Assembly (NCBI GenBank): GCA_044337705.1
Contig: JBIINB010000009.1
Coordinates: 1-64,000 of the forward strand
DNA length: 64,000 nucleotides
Source of the DNA: JBEISR01 sp044337705
Lineage (GTDB): Bacteria; Planctomycetota; Planctomycetia; Pirellulales; Pirellulaceae
Direction: 5' to 3'
How positions within the stretch are numbered: the stretch's first letter is position 1; every line of letters starts with the position of its first letter. Under the pieces are notes generated by a model. The model was not told the DNA's origin. It did not search any database and saw only the letters and a program-made list of their open reading frames with translations. The position numbers and the translations under genes were made by a program. Of the stretch, positions 18,729-28,185 are shown one piece after another.

Positions 18729-18749
18729 CCGGGGGACGAAGTCCCCCGG
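18729..18749. repeat. Perfect hairpin between convergent genes, REP-like
   Basis: CCGGGGGAC and GTCCCCCGG flank a GAA loop. The hairpin abuts the stop codon of the minus-strand gene and lies 44 bp after the plus-strand stop. No U-tract follows on either strand. A related core, GGGAC-TTAC-GTCCC, occurs at 30484-30497, so this may be a dispersed palindromic element reused as an RNA 3' end. Confidence 0.7.
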
Positions 18750-19469
18750 TTATCGCGAGAACCTCTCTATGATCGACCCCATCTGTGCGATCTGCTCGCG
18801 GCGTTCCTGAGCAACCTGCGACAAGTCGCTCTTGATCTGCCAGACCAACATGGCGATCGGCCCAAGGATGAACAGCAAGAAGCTTATGACAAGGATGGCG
18901 ATCCACAGCGAGCGAAAACTCCAGGCATTGACCATCCCGCCCGGTACCAAGAGAACGAGCCCGAAAAGAAAGAAGCCCGACACCAAGAGCAGGATCGAAG
19001 TGTAGTAGGGTTTCCAGCGTCGATCGTCGATGGGCAATCGCACAAAAAAGGCTGGATCATTGAAAACAAATCTTCTTTCGCTGGTGCAGTTTCTCGCCAC
19101 CAAGATCTCGTCATCAATCAAGCCCAGGGCCAGTCGATCCCCCCTTTGAAAAATCCCCTCGTGGGAAAGATAGGAAAAGAAAAACATCCTCCAATTATCA
19201 AGCTGGGTGACGACGATATGCCGCTTTGCTTTCCATAACCGGAAGAACGGATGAGGCGATTTGGCGCCGCTGGGAATCTGCTCCCTCGGTATCGCAAGGC
19301 GTTTGCCGATGGGATCGATACCATCCACATCGATCATCAAATCGAGTCCCGTTGCGATCACTGTCCCATTGCGAATGTAGAACGCAAATTCGCACTGCAG
19401 ATGATTGCCCCGCAAAATGATCGACTCTTCCGGCAGCTCGTCAGGATCAGCAGTCCAAAAAGAGATCAT
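18750..19469 (-). CDS. Hypothetical two-helix membrane protein
   Basis: A 239-residue protein with no family I recognise. The first 140 residues are soluble and mixed alpha/beta; then come two strongly hydrophobic helices, one beginning SILLLVSGFFLFGLVLLV and one beginning LWIAILVISFLLFILG, and a charged C-terminal helix (SDLSQVAQERREQIAQ). This suggests an inner-membrane protein with a large N-terminal soluble domain. ATG 19469 has GGAG about 10 nt upstream; a GTG at 19478 would add three residues. Confidence 0.65.
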   Translation of the reverse strand: MISFWTADPDELPEESIILRGNHLQCEFAFYIRNGTVIATGLDLMIDVDGIDPIGKRLAIPREQIPSGAKSPHPFFRLWKAKRHIVVTQLDNWRMFFFSYLSHEGIFQRGDRLALGLIDDEILVARNCTSERRFVFNDPAFFVRLPIDDRRWKPYYTSILLLVSGFFLFGLVLLVPGGMVNAWSFRSLWIAILVISFLLFILGPIAMLVWQIKSDLSQVAQERREQIAQMGSIIERFSR

Positions 19470-20034
19470 GGCAACCACTCCGGATCGGAAATCAGCCGAG
19501 CCAACGTCGCTCTTTTGACAGCCTCCATCATGCCAGCGTGAACCATCATTTCGCTACTGGATCTAAGGGAATAGGGACATCGGAAGGTACCACAGATATT
19601 GAATTGTTCGACTCCTCCTAGCCCCTTGCGTAGAAACTTCCAGCCAGCAAGGAGTTCCTCGCGATTCCGAATTGACCTCCGTCCCCTTTCATTTGTCCGT
19701 CCGAGTATCGGAAGGAATCGCGTCGCTGGGCTTTCTCGGTTCACCATTGGCATTCCGGAGCAACTTCCAGCAGGCGTGGAGTTCCTCCACTTTCGCCAAA
19801 CGCCGGGCGATGGAGGCGCTGTCCATGGAATCGGACCGCTAGCTGGAACCAGAAATTCAATATCCAGGGTCAATCTAGGACGGCGGTGGATGACCACAGA
19901 CAAAACCACCATATAGGGCATAGCTTACCTTGTATCGCGCGAACGAATCGGGGAGCAGCAGCACCTGGGCGATCTTCATGGTCGCTAATTCCTGTTCATC
20001 GCCCTTGGAGATTCGAGGTATTCCCCACGGCAGC
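19470..20034 (-). other. Degenerate stretch with short overlapping open frames
   Basis: About 565 bp without a convincing gene between the membrane protein and the recQ stop. Minus-strand reading gives an SD-preceded start MKIAQVLLLPD at 19980 that stops after 34 codons, a fragment containing AKVEELHACWKLLR, and in another frame a 151-codon frame (19466-19921) containing EELLAGWKFLRKG. The two similar peptides sit in different frames, which suggests either a decayed gene or noncoding repeat sequence. Confidence 0.4.
19629..19787 (-). repeat. Pair of 32-bp direct repeats in the degenerate stretch
   Basis: Segments 19629-19660 and 19756-19787 match at 26 of 32 positions and are 127 bp apart, so the matching codons lie in different frames. 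The minus-strand core is GAGGAACTCC followed by CTGGAAGTT. Confidence 0.6.
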
Positions 20035-22671
20035 TCAGGCCCCGCGACCCTTCGATTGGAGACTCTGCCATAACCCGATCAATTCCTGGCCGTAGTCGAG
20101 TTGCCCCAACTGACGGTCTCGTTCCAGACTCCATTTGCCACGGAGCAACTGGCACAGGTCCGGCTCCAGCAACCGGTCGATCTCCAGGGACCGACCCTGC
20201 TGGGCTGCCCGCCGCAGATCCCGCAACACTTCCCGCCAGGTCTTTCGCCGCGATGCGGCACATTCGGCCAAGTTATATCCAGCACTGGCCAGTCGCCATG
20301 TCCACTCCCAGTGATCGCTCTCCGGCAACCCGTTATCGACCAAATCCTCTTGCGCCGCTTCCTTGGCTTCGACTGGGATGGAGGTCATCGCGCTGGCATC
20401 TCCCTTGAAGCTCGCTCGTCCGGTTAAATCCTGCCCCTCGCTTCCAGTTGACTCCTTCGTCTTCGCTGCAACGGCTAATTGCCCCGAAGCACCCTGAGGC
20501 ATCCCATCCAAGCTCCGCAAACGCATCGCAACAGCGCCCGGCCAACGAATTCCACTGGGAAGCAGTTCCTTTCCTGCGGCGACTTCTTTCCCCAACGCGG
20601 AAAGCCCAAGCAGTGGTCGATGTTTCTGCAGCTCCGTCTGCTCCAGCACTCCGGCCGACAGCAGCGACTCCAGCAGCCCATTGGCTTCCGCCTGCTTCCA
20701 CACCTTCAGCAATCCAAAACCTTCCAGCTTGGAAAGCCTCAGCCTCTGAATCTTGGCGTTCTCTGATCCAGCAAGGAACTGCGCCACCAGGGTCTTTCCA
20801 AGCCTTCCATGCAGCCGCCCCACCGCCTGAAGGACCTTGCGCACCGATCGTGCGATCGCGGCTTCCTGCTGTGTCGCCACCGCCTCCGATGCGGTGGCGA
20901 CGGCAGCATCTCCCGCACCTAGATCTGGGCGAATTGGCGATGGCCCAGGATCGATGGTGAACCATCCGCTCTGATTGAGGCAACGGTCGCACGATCCGCA
21001 TGGCCTGGCCTCGGGATCACCAAAGTAGCGGAGGACCGCCATCTGACGACACAGCTTTCCTTGCGCGTAAGCGATCGTCTGGTCCAACTTGTCGTAGTCA
21101 GCGGCTTTGCGAGCATCGAGCGTCTGGAAGTCGATCTTCAACTGATCAAAAGGGATATCGCGTTTCCGAAAATGGATCGCGCGGCCACGAAACGGTGGGA
21201 CATACTCGATCGCTTCCAGTTGCGATAACGACCGCAACACCTCCTGCAGCGGATCCCGCTCGATCTCCGTTCGGTTGGACAGTGTGCCCAGAGAAAAATA
21301 GACCGATTCGTAGCGGCGATCCCCTACCATCTGCTCCAGCGCCCGAAGCACCTTGCGACGCCGCTGACTAGTTCTCGGCAACAGCTCGACCAGCGTTGGG
21401 AGGTCGCTGGAGATCCGCACCATCGCCTGCCCGGCTCCTGAATCCAGCCGCTCGATCACTCCCGACCTTGAGATCCACTGCAGCGCCGTTCCAATCGACT
21501 CGGCCGTCATCTCGATCTGCAATGCATCCCGCATATCCTGCAGCGTCATTTCGATGGGATCGGCTTCCAGCCCCTGAATGTACTCGTAGACCCGCTGGAC
21601 CATCTCGCGCGGCGGATACGCATTCTCGATGAAGAATTCCTGGATATATCGATCCTGTCCAGAAAAGAGCAGCACACACTGCGATGCCAAGCCATCGCGT
21701 CCGGCTCGCCCTGCCTCCTGATAGTACGCTTCCAGACTTCCGGGCAGGTTGTAGTGGACGACGAACCTTAGATCGGACTTATCGATCCCCATTCCAAAGG
21801 CATTGGTGGCGACGATTGCGGGATATTCCCCTCGCATGAAGCGATCCTGCACAAACCTTCGCTGCTCTGGGGCCAGCCCAGCATGGTAGGCAGCCACCGG
21901 CAGCTTGACTTCCTGCCCCAGCCGCTCCACCAACTCCTCACACCGCTTTCGCGTCGCTGCGTAGATGATCCCCGCACCCGGTCCGGTCTTGAGAAATTCG
22001 ATCAACTGCCGATCTTTCTCGCGGTCGGAATGGCATGGAATGACGCCGAAGTGTAAGTTCTTTCTGGCAAATCCGGTGATAAACTGCTTGGGTTGCTGGA
22101 GGCCAAGTAGCTGGACGATATCCTGACGCACTCGGGGGGTGGCAGTAGCGGTCAGCGCGACGGTCTGCACACCTCCCAGCCATTGCCGAAAGGCACCGAT
22201 ACGGGAGTAATCCGGCCGGAAATCGTGCCCCCACTCGCTGATGCAGTGCGCCTCATCGATCGCCAATAGCTGGATAGGGGTTGCTCGGAGGGCCTCCAGA
22301 AATCTTGGATTCCGTAGACGTTCGGGCGCCACATAGACCAGCGAGTACTTTCCCCGCGCCACCTCCTGCAACCGCTCCGTCTGCTCCCCCATCGTCAGTG
22401 TGCTGTTGATCAAGGTCGCCGAGATGGAACGTCGTTGCAATGCGTCGACCTGATCCTTCATCAGGGCGATCAGGGGGGAGACGACCACGGTCAGACCTGG
22501 CCTCAAGACGGCGGGCAGCTGGTAGCAGAGACTCTTTCCACCCCCGGTGGGCATGACGCAAAGACAGTCATGTCCTTCGAGGATATGGTCGATCACTTCG
22601 GCTTGGCCGGGGCGGAACTGACTGAGCCCGAATCGAGGGAGCGCTTCGGTCGCATTCCAATGAGATCCCAT
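20035..22671 (-). CDS. recQ: RecQ-family ATP-dependent DNA helicase
   Basis: An 878-residue superfamily 2 helicase that unwinds DNA 3'-5' in recombination and repair. Visible motifs: FGLSQFRPGQAEVI (motif 0), MPTGGGKSLCYQLP (Walker A), AIDEAHCISEWGHDFRPDY (DEAH and the RecQ-specific loop), TATATPRVRQDI, GRAGRDG (motif VI) and a zinc cluster with one cysteine in LCRQMA and three in CGSCDRC (about 540-560). A winged-helix RQC domain follows (LGKTLVAQFLAGSENAKIQ). The C-terminal 90 residues (AGYNLAECAASRRKTWREVL) resemble the HTH_40 domain rather than HRDC. ATG 22671 is preceded by GGAAGGAG; the frame is open to 22749. Confidence 0.94.
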   Translation of the reverse strand: MGSHWNATEALPRFGLSQFRPGQAEVIDHILEGHDCLCVMPTGGGKSLCYQLPAVLRPGLTVVVSPLIALMKDQVDALQRRSISATLINSTLTMGEQTERLQEVARGKYSLVYVAPERLRNPRFLEALRATPIQLLAIDEAHCISEWGHDFRPDYSRIGAFRQWLGGVQTVALTATATPRVRQDIVQLLGLQQPKQFITGFARKNLHFGVIPCHSDREKDRQLIEFLKTGPGAGIIYAATRKRCEELVERLGQEVKLPVAAYHAGLAPEQRRFVQDRFMRGEYPAIVATNAFGMGIDKSDLRFVVHYNLPGSLEAYYQEAGRAGRDGLASQCVLLFSGQDRYIQEFFIENAYPPREMVQRVYEYIQGLEADPIEMTLQDMRDALQIEMTAESIGTALQWISRSGVIERLDSGAGQAMVRISSDLPTLVELLPRTSQRRRKVLRALEQMVGDRRYESVYFSLGTLSNRTEIERDPLQEVLRSLSQLEAIEYVPPFRGRAIHFRKRDIPFDQLKIDFQTLDARKAADYDKLDQTIAYAQGKLCRQMAVLRYFGDPEARPCGSCDRCLNQSGWFTIDPGPSPIRPDLGAGDAAVATASEAVATQQEAAIARSVRKVLQAVGRLHGRLGKTLVAQFLAGSENAKIQRLRLSKLEGFGLLKVWKQAEANGLLESLLSAGVLEQTELQKHRPLLGLSALGKEVAAGKELLPSGIRWPGAVAMRLRSLDGMPQGASGQLAVAAKTKESTGSEGQDLTGRASFKGDASAMTSIPVEAKEAAQEDLVDNGLPESDHWEWTWRLASAGYNLAECAASRRKTWREVLRDLRRAAQQGRSLEIDRLLEPDLCQLLRGKWSLERDRQLGQLDYGQELIGLWQSLQSKGRGA

Positions 22672-22805
22672 GGCATGCGACTCCTTCCTTGCCAACTCCA
22701 ACCCTCTGAAACCAAGCCGCCGGCCGTCGAACTTGCATCCGCTTCGCAAACGTTCGATTCAGCGGACCATTTGTAGCGGTCCGTCCAAGCTTGCGATCGG
22801 TCGGA

Positions 22806-24164
22806 TCAGTAGCTGACCTTCGTCAGGTTTGGGCAAGCCGCCTTCAACTGCTCGACGGCCTTTTTCGAGACGACCGTATTGTCCAAACGGAGCTCCCGCA
22901 GTTCCTTGAGCCCCACCAGCCCTTGGAGCGCTTCGTCGGTCACCCCGGTCTTGCCGAGGTGAAGAAACTCCAGCCCCTTCATCTTGGAAATGTGCTCGAT
23001 CGATCCATCGGTGACATCGTAAATATCATCCAGGTTCAATCGCTTCAGTGGCAGATCCACAAGATGGGCCAGCCCGGAGTCGGTGATCCGGGTATGCCAG
23101 AGATTCAGATCCTCCAGCTTCTTCAATTGACCGATCGCCAACAGCGCCTCATCCCCCGTCTTTGTCTCGCTAAGATCCAGCGTCGTCAGCTCAGGAAAAT
23201 GCTTCAGATGCTCGACCAGACCTTTGCTGGTGATACTGGAATCTCGCAGCTTCATCTTCTGCATTCCCGAAGCTCCAGCAAGTGCTGCCAGAGCGCCGTC
23301 TCCCACCTGAGTACGGAACACATCCAGTTCCCGGAGCTTGGTCATGCCGCTGAGATTTGCAAATCCCGCGTCGGTCACCGCACAATCCTGAAAACTGAGG
23401 GCCACCATGTTGGTCATCCCCTTGAGGCTGGCCATGCCGGCATCGGTGATCTGCTTACCCCAAAGACTGATATTGCGCAGTTTGGTCAGGCCGGTCAGGT
23501 GCGCCAGGCCGGCGTCGGTGACCAGCGGGCAATCGGAAAGATCGATCAGTTCCAGGCCGGTGGCGCCGGCCAGGTGCGCCAGCCCGGCATCGGTCAGCTT
23601 GGTTCGGGGGGCTCGCAGCCTTTTGAGCGCTGTCGTCCCGGCGAGGCTTTTGAGGCATTCATCGGTGATATTGCATCGATCGAGATTGATGTCTTCCAGC
23701 TTGGGTAGCTTGGCCAACAGAGCGATACCGGCATCGGTCACCGCGCACTGCGCCATCCGAAGATTCCTCAGCCCCGCCAGCTTCGTGATCGCCGGGACCG
23801 CCTCATCGGACACCGAAGGGCCGGAGATCGACAGGGTTGTCAGAGAGGGGAGCTTAGTGAGCGATTCCAGCTGGGTGGTCCAACCATCCGAGCACCGCGA
23901 GAAATCGACGGCGGTGACCTGCCCCGTTGAGTTTTTTGTCAGCTCAATTCCAGGAATCGCCTGGAGAGCGGTGAGGACCTGGGAGTCATCCAGGAGAGCA
24001 GGGGCCTTGGCGGTAGCCGCTGACGCTGCTTTGGCTGGATCACCCGAGGAGCTTGCGGGTGCCGACTTTTTCTCGCTGGCCGCCGGGGCGCAGCCCACCA
24101 CCGCCACTAGGCTCCCCAGCAACCATCGGCCGAGAAGCGTTCGATTTGTCTTCCAATGGCGCAT
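22806..24164 (-). CDS. Leucine-rich-repeat lipoprotein
   Basis: A 452-residue protein. A basic N-terminus and hydrophobic run end in a lipobox-like VVGC, so it is likely a lipid-anchored cell-envelope protein. After an Ala/Ser-rich linker come about twelve repeats of roughly 24 residues with consensus LTDAGLAHLAGLTxLxxLxLxxC, the cysteine-containing or RNI-type LRR (compare ITDAGMASLKGM, VTDEALQGLVGL). Such repeats form a curved protein-binding solenoid; the ligand is unknown. ATG 24164 is preferred because GGGAG lies about 8 nt upstream; earlier in-frame ATG 24176 and GTG 24179 exist. Confidence 0.88.
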   Translation of the reverse strand: MRHWKTNRTLLGRWLLGSLVAVVGCAPAASEKKSAPASSSGDPAKAASAATAKAPALLDDSQVLTALQAIPGIELTKNSTGQVTAVDFSRCSDGWTTQLESLTKLPSLTTLSISGPSVSDEAVPAITKLAGLRNLRMAQCAVTDAGIALLAKLPKLEDINLDRCNITDECLKSLAGTTALKRLRAPRTKLTDAGLAHLAGATGLELIDLSDCPLVTDAGLAHLTGLTKLRNISLWGKQITDAGMASLKGMTNMVALSFQDCAVTDAGFANLSGMTKLRELDVFRTQVGDGALAALAGASGMQKMKLRDSSITSKGLVEHLKHFPELTTLDLSETKTGDEALLAIGQLKKLEDLNLWHTRITDSGLAHLVDLPLKRLNLDDIYDVTDGSIEHISKMKGLEFLHLGKTGVTDEALQGLVGLKELRELRLDNTVVSKKAVEQLKAACPNLTKVSY

Positions 24165-24246
24165 TGGATCTCCCATCACGGTTAGAAATTTGCTTGCACG
24201 CCGGGGTAGGGCGATCTCTTTTTCCGGCCGGCTCCCCGGCTCGGTA

Positions 24247-25059
24247 TCACTCCCCAGCTTTCGACAAAGGCTCCATCAATTCTTTGACCAGACCGTCGAC
24301 CCGCTCCAGAACCCGGTCCGGCCCGTCGGCATCGTGCTGGGCCAACAGCCGCACCATCGCCGATCCAACGATCAGACCATCGGCTACCGGCGCCAGCAAT
24401 CGCACGTGCTCGGGTCGACTGATTCCAAAGCCGATGCAGATCGGTAGTGGCGTCTTGCTGCGTAGCCACTGCACCCGGTCAGCCAAGCCTTCGGGCAATT
24501 CAGTTCGTTCCCCGGTAATTCCGGTGACGGAGACAAAGTAAAGAAAACCTGACGAACTTTCTGCGATCCTCAAGGCTCTCTCTTCAGGAGTCGTCGGCGT
24601 CACCAACTGGATCAAACTGAAATCGCGATCTCGACAGATCTTTGCCAGCGGGCCGCTTTCTTCCACCAGCAGATCGGGGACGATGGCCCCTGCCACCCCC
24701 GCTTTTTGTGCCTCGTCGACAAAACGCTCCAGGCCATGCCGATACATGATCGCATAGGAAACCATCGTCACCACCGGCATGCTTCGGTGTGGCTTGGTTT
24801 CTTCCAGCATCTGGACAACCGACCGCCATTTCAAGTGCTTGCCGAGGGCGCGCTGATACGAAGCCTGAATCACCGGTCCATCGGCGATGGGATCGCTGTA
24901 GGGAATCCCCAGTTCGGCCATGGAACATCCGAGTTCTTCCAACCGCTTCAGAAGCCTTGCGGTGAAAGCCAGATCGGGATCCCCAGCCGTGATGAAGGGA
25001 AGAAACCCCTTGCGGCCTTCGGCCTTCAAACGCACAAACAGCCGATCGACATCAGACAT
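24247..25059 (-). CDS. trpA: Tryptophan synthase alpha chain
   Basis: A 270-residue TIM barrel that cleaves indole-3-glycerol phosphate to indole and glyceraldehyde-3-phosphate. From ATG 25059 the catalytic residues fall at E49 and D60 (MAELGIPYSDPIADGP), the same numbers as the Salmonella enzyme, which supports this start over the GTG at 25068. The phosphate-binding motifs GFGISRPEH and DGLIVGSAMV are present. It lies 120 bp downstream of trpB in the usual trpBA order. Confidence 0.96.
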   Translation of the reverse strand: MSDVDRLFVRLKAEGRKGFLPFITAGDPDLAFTARLLKRLEELGCSMAELGIPYSDPIADGPVIQASYQRALGKHLKWRSVVQMLEETKPHRSMPVVTMVSYAIMYRHGLERFVDEAQKAGVAGAIVPDLLVEESGPLAKICRDRDFSLIQLVTPTTPEERALRIAESSSGFLYFVSVTGITGERTELPEGLADRVQWLRSKTPLPICIGFGISRPEHVRLLAPVADGLIVGSAMVRLLAQHDADGPDRVLERVDGLVKELMEPLSKAGE

Positions 25060-25179
25060 CGTTGCCACCCGCCTCCTCTGCTACTTCCGCTCGCGCTGGA
25101 TGCCACAACCACCGATCGAACGCCGCGATGCATCCAACCTGGTGAGGTGGTCTGCTCAGCCTTGGCCCCGCATCGTCGA

Positions 25180-26424
25180 TCACCACGTCTCGCCACGCAG
25201 GCGTGCCAGTTCGAGGGCATCCTTATCACCGCGGCCACTCAAACAGATCACCAAGTGCTGATCCTTCGACATGGTCCGCGCCAACTCGACCGCTTTGGCG
25301 ATCGCATGACTGGTTTCCAGAGCCGCCAGAATTCCCTCCTGCCGCGCCAGCAGGTCAAAGGCGGCCAGCGCATCCTGATCCTCGCATGCGGTGTATTCGA
25401 CGCGATGGGTATCTTTCCAGTAACTGTGCTCGGGGCCGACACCGGGATAATCCAGTCCGGCGCTCATCGAATGCACATCGGAAGTCTGCCCGTCCTCATC
25501 CTGCATGACGTAGCTGAACGATCCGTGGAGCACTCCAGGCGATCCGTAGGAAAGAGGCGATGCATGGTCGCCCGGCTTGCTGCCGCGTCCCCCGGCTTCC
25601 ACTCCGACCAGTCTTACCTGACGATCCTCGACAAACGGGTAGAACATCCCAGCCGCATTGCTGCCGCCGCCAACACAGGCGATCACCGCATCGGGCAGCC
25701 TTCCAATCGCCTCGATCGACTGCGCCTTGGTCTCGCAACCGATCACCGACTGAAAGTCTCGCACGATCATCGGGAAGGGATGCGGTCCGATCACCGAACC
25801 GATAATGTAATGCGTCGTCTCAACGCTGGACATCCAATCTCGCATCGCTTCATTGACCGCATCGCGCAGCGTCCGCGACCCCGATTCCACCGGATGCACC
25901 GTAGCCCCCATCAGACGCATGCTGAAGACGTTTGGTTTCTGCCGACGCACATCCTCAGCCCCCATGTAGACGACGCATGGAAATCCGAAGTGCGCGCAAG
26001 CCGTGGCCGTCGCTACCCCATGCTGCCCCGCCCCCGTCTCGGCAATCACTCGCTTCTTGCCCATCCTTCGCGTCAGCAGGGCCTGACCGAGGGTGTTGTT
26101 GATCTTGTGCGCGCCAGTGTGATTGAGATCTTCACGCTTCAGCCAGATCTGGGCGCCGCCGGCGTAATCGGTCAACCGTTTGGCCAGGTAGAGCGGAGAA
26201 GGGCGGCCGACAAATCGCTTGAGCAATTCATTCAGCTCGGCACGAAACCCTGCGTCCTGCTGCGCCTTGTGGTACTCCTCTTCCAACTGCATCAGTGCCC
26301 GCATCAGCGTTTCGGGCACAAATCGCCCTCCATAGGGCCCAAAGCGTCCCTGGCGATCGGGTACCTGCTTGCTGGCCGCTCCCAAAGCGTCCTCGCCTAT
26401 CTTCCGTCCGTCGGCAACGCTCAT
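25180..26424 (-). CDS. trpB: Tryptophan synthase beta chain
   Basis: A 414-residue PLP enzyme that joins indole and serine. The Schiff-base lysine is K107 in NHTGAHKINN; the phosphate loop GGGSNAAGMF and the EGILAALETSHA segment are typical. It belongs to the TrpB1 type, fitting the adjacent TrpA. A 280-bp divergent gap separates it from queC. No trp leader peptide or T-box was recognised. The other trp genes are not in the window. Confidence 0.97.
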   Translation of the reverse strand: MSVADGRKIGEDALGAASKQVPDRQGRFGPYGGRFVPETLMRALMQLEEEYHKAQQDAGFRAELNELLKRFVGRPSPLYLAKRLTDYAGGAQIWLKREDLNHTGAHKINNTLGQALLTRRMGKKRVIAETGAGQHGVATATACAHFGFPCVVYMGAEDVRRQKPNVFSMRLMGATVHPVESGSRTLRDAVNEAMRDWMSSVETTHYIIGSVIGPHPFPMIVRDFQSVIGCETKAQSIEAIGRLPDAVIACVGGGSNAAGMFYPFVEDRQVRLVGVEAGGRGSKPGDHASPLSYGSPGVLHGSFSYVMQDEDGQTSDVHSMSAGLDYPGVGPEHSYWKDTHRVEYTACEDQDALAAFDLLARQEGILAALETSHAIAKAVELARTMSKDQHLVICLSGRGDKDALELARLRGETW

Positions 26425-26704
26425 CGCGCGCCTCCTTTCCCCTCAGTGCCGCAGTTCAGGCCGTCTGGTCTGTTGGTTCTCTGCGAATCGCTTATTCTCG
26501 CCCCCATGCCATGGATGGTCAAGGACACGCCTCTCCCCAGATCCCCACCGCAGGTCCCGAAGGTCTACCCGGCCCTCAGAGGACCGGCATAACCAGTCAC
26601 CAAGGAAATCGGGGCTTCGATCGGTCGGTCGATCCGTTAAGATCATCCCCTTGGGATGCTCGAATTTGCATCCGTTCCATTCACGATTCCCGGAGGCCCC
26701 CAGG

Positions 26705-27403
26705 ATGGCGCTCGGATCCAGAAAAGCAGTCGTTCTGCTCAGCGGTGGCCTCGACTCAGCCACCACCCTGGCCATCGCTCGACGCGAAGGGTTTTCATGC
26801 TATGCCATCAGCTTTCGGTATGGGCAGCGCCATGGCGTGGAGCTCACGCATGCTGCCTGGCAAGCCAGCCGACAGGGGGTCGTCCAGCATCTGGTGGTCG
26901 ATATCGCCCCAGGCGTCCTGGCTGGTTCGGCGCTGACCGATCCGGGACTGGCTGTTCCCAAACATCAGTCGGCCGATCAGATCGGCCGGGAGATCCCGAT
27001 CACCTACGTTCCGGCTCGCAATACCCTCTTTCTCAGTTACGCGCTGGGGTGGGCCGAGGTTTTGGGAGCATTCGATCTGTTTGCGGGGGTCAACGCACTG
27101 GACTACAGCGGCTACCCAGACTGCCGCCCGGAGTACATCGATGCGTTCGAGAAAATGGCCAACCTAGCGCTCAAGGCGACGACTCAAGGAGGCGGCACAC
27201 TGCGGATTCACGTCCCCTTGATCCAATGGACCAAGGGAGAAATCATACGGCAAGGATTGGCTCTAGGAGTCGATTACGGGAACACATCCAGTTGCTACGA
27301 CCCGTCGGATGAGGGATGGGCCTGCGGCCATTGCGATTCCTGCCTTTTGCGGCGAAAGGGTTTCGCGGAAAACCAGACGGCCGACCCGGCTCGATATCAG
27401 TGA
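26705..27403 (+). CDS. queC: 7-cyano-7-deazaguanine (preQ0) synthase
   Basis: A 232-residue enzyme of queuosine biosynthesis converting 7-carboxy-7-deazaguanine to preQ0 with ATP and ammonia. The PP-loop SGGLDSATTLA lies near the N-terminus and the C-terminal zinc cluster (CYDPSDEGWACGHCDSC) is complete. Start ATG 26705 has GGAGG 8-12 nt upstream; the frame is open far upstream without family similarity. No preQ1 riboswitch was recognised in the leader. Confidence 0.95.
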   Translation: MALGSRKAVVLLSGGLDSATTLAIARREGFSCYAISFRYGQRHGVELTHAAWQASRQGVVQHLVVDIAPGVLAGSALTDPGLAVPKHQSADQIGREIPITYVPARNTLFLSYALGWAEVLGAFDLFAGVNALDYSGYPDCRPEYIDAFEKMANLALKATTQGGGTLRIHVPLIQWTKGEIIRQGLALGVDYGNTSSCYDPSDEGWACGHCDSCLLRRKGFAENQTADPARYQ

Positions 27404-27549
27404 TGCGACCAGTTGGCGCCTCAAACCATCCACTCCCCAGGCTCCATCACCGATTGCCCACAGACGTGCGAAGAGACATCATGGTTGGCTCGCTGCAACG
27501 TCCTTCTCGTCGCTCTTTATCGCCCAATCGCTCCCCAAGGTGACCCTCT

Positions 27550-28023
27550 ATGTACTGCACTGATTCCGCCATGCACCAGGAAATCGTCTCCCTGATCGCC
27601 ACACGCAAGACGCTGATCCTGGCGACACGCAGCCCCCATGACGAATTTCCAGAGGCAAGCTACACCCCGTTCATCAACCACCAAGAACGTTTCTACATCC
27701 TGGTCAGCCAACTGGCAAAACACACGCAGCACCTAGCCGACTCCCGGCTCTGCCATGTCCTCTTTTTGGAGGATGAATCGACTGCCGTCAATGTATTTGC
27801 CCGCAAAAGGGTCAGCTTTCGATGCGTGGTGCATCGAGTCGATCGCCCCGCCGACCGCGCGGAGCAACTGCTGGACCAGATGCAGCAGAAGTTCGGACCA
27901 ACCATCGGCATCCTCCGTGGGCTAGGGGACTTCCTCCTCCTGGAATTGGCACCCCGCGAAGGACTCTTCGTGCGTGGCTTCGGCCAAGCCTTCCCTATCT
28001 CCCCTACGACAAAAGACGCCTGA
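27550..28023 (+). CDS. HugZ/HutZ-like pyridoxamine-phosphate-oxidase-fold protein
   Basis: A 157-residue split-barrel protein. The sequence LATRSPHDEFPEASYTPFI followed by FYILVSQLAKHTQHL matches the N-terminal barrel of HugZ/HutZ heme-utilisation proteins, as do NVFARKRVSF and the C-terminal GFGQAF. Family members bind FMN or heme and include heme oxygenases; which applies here is unknown. It lies 147 bp after queC and no heme uptake genes are nearby. Confidence 0.8.
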   Translation: MYCTDSAMHQEIVSLIATRKTLILATRSPHDEFPEASYTPFINHQERFYILVSQLAKHTQHLADSRLCHVLFLEDESTAVNVFARKRVSFRCVVHRVDRPADRAEQLLDQMQQKFGPTIGILRGLGDFLLLELAPREGLFVRGFGQAFPISPTTKDA

Positions 28024-28035
28024 CGGGCCCCCTAC

Positions 28036-28055
28036 ATTCTAACATGCGTTAGAAT
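28036..28055. repeat. AT-rich palindrome between convergent genes
   Basis: ATTCTAAC and GTTAGAAT flank an ATGC loop between the HugZ-like stop and the yraN stop. There is no U-tract, so it could be a weak RNA 3'-end hairpin or a protein site. The half site GTTAGAAT also occurs beside the hairpin at 18729. Confidence 0.5.
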
Positions 28056-28185
28056 ATCATTTCGCCCCAGAGCCCGCACCTTCGCCGCGATCGCGCTGTC
28101 GGCCGGTCGTCAGACTGGCGAACGCGCTTGCGAGCCTCCCGACCTGTGCTGTGCTCCGCCACTGTGAGGCCACCACCATCGCAGG

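Noticed and set aside
24706..26592. 628-codon plus-strand open frame
   Set aside because: It lies antisense to trpA and trpB, both unambiguous; its His/Arg/Gln-rich composition is typical of a reverse-strand shadow.
26425..26704. preQ1 riboswitch before queC or a trp leader before trpB
   Set aside because: No recognisable aptamer core, C-rich loop plus A-rich tail, leader peptide with Trp codons or T-box was seen.
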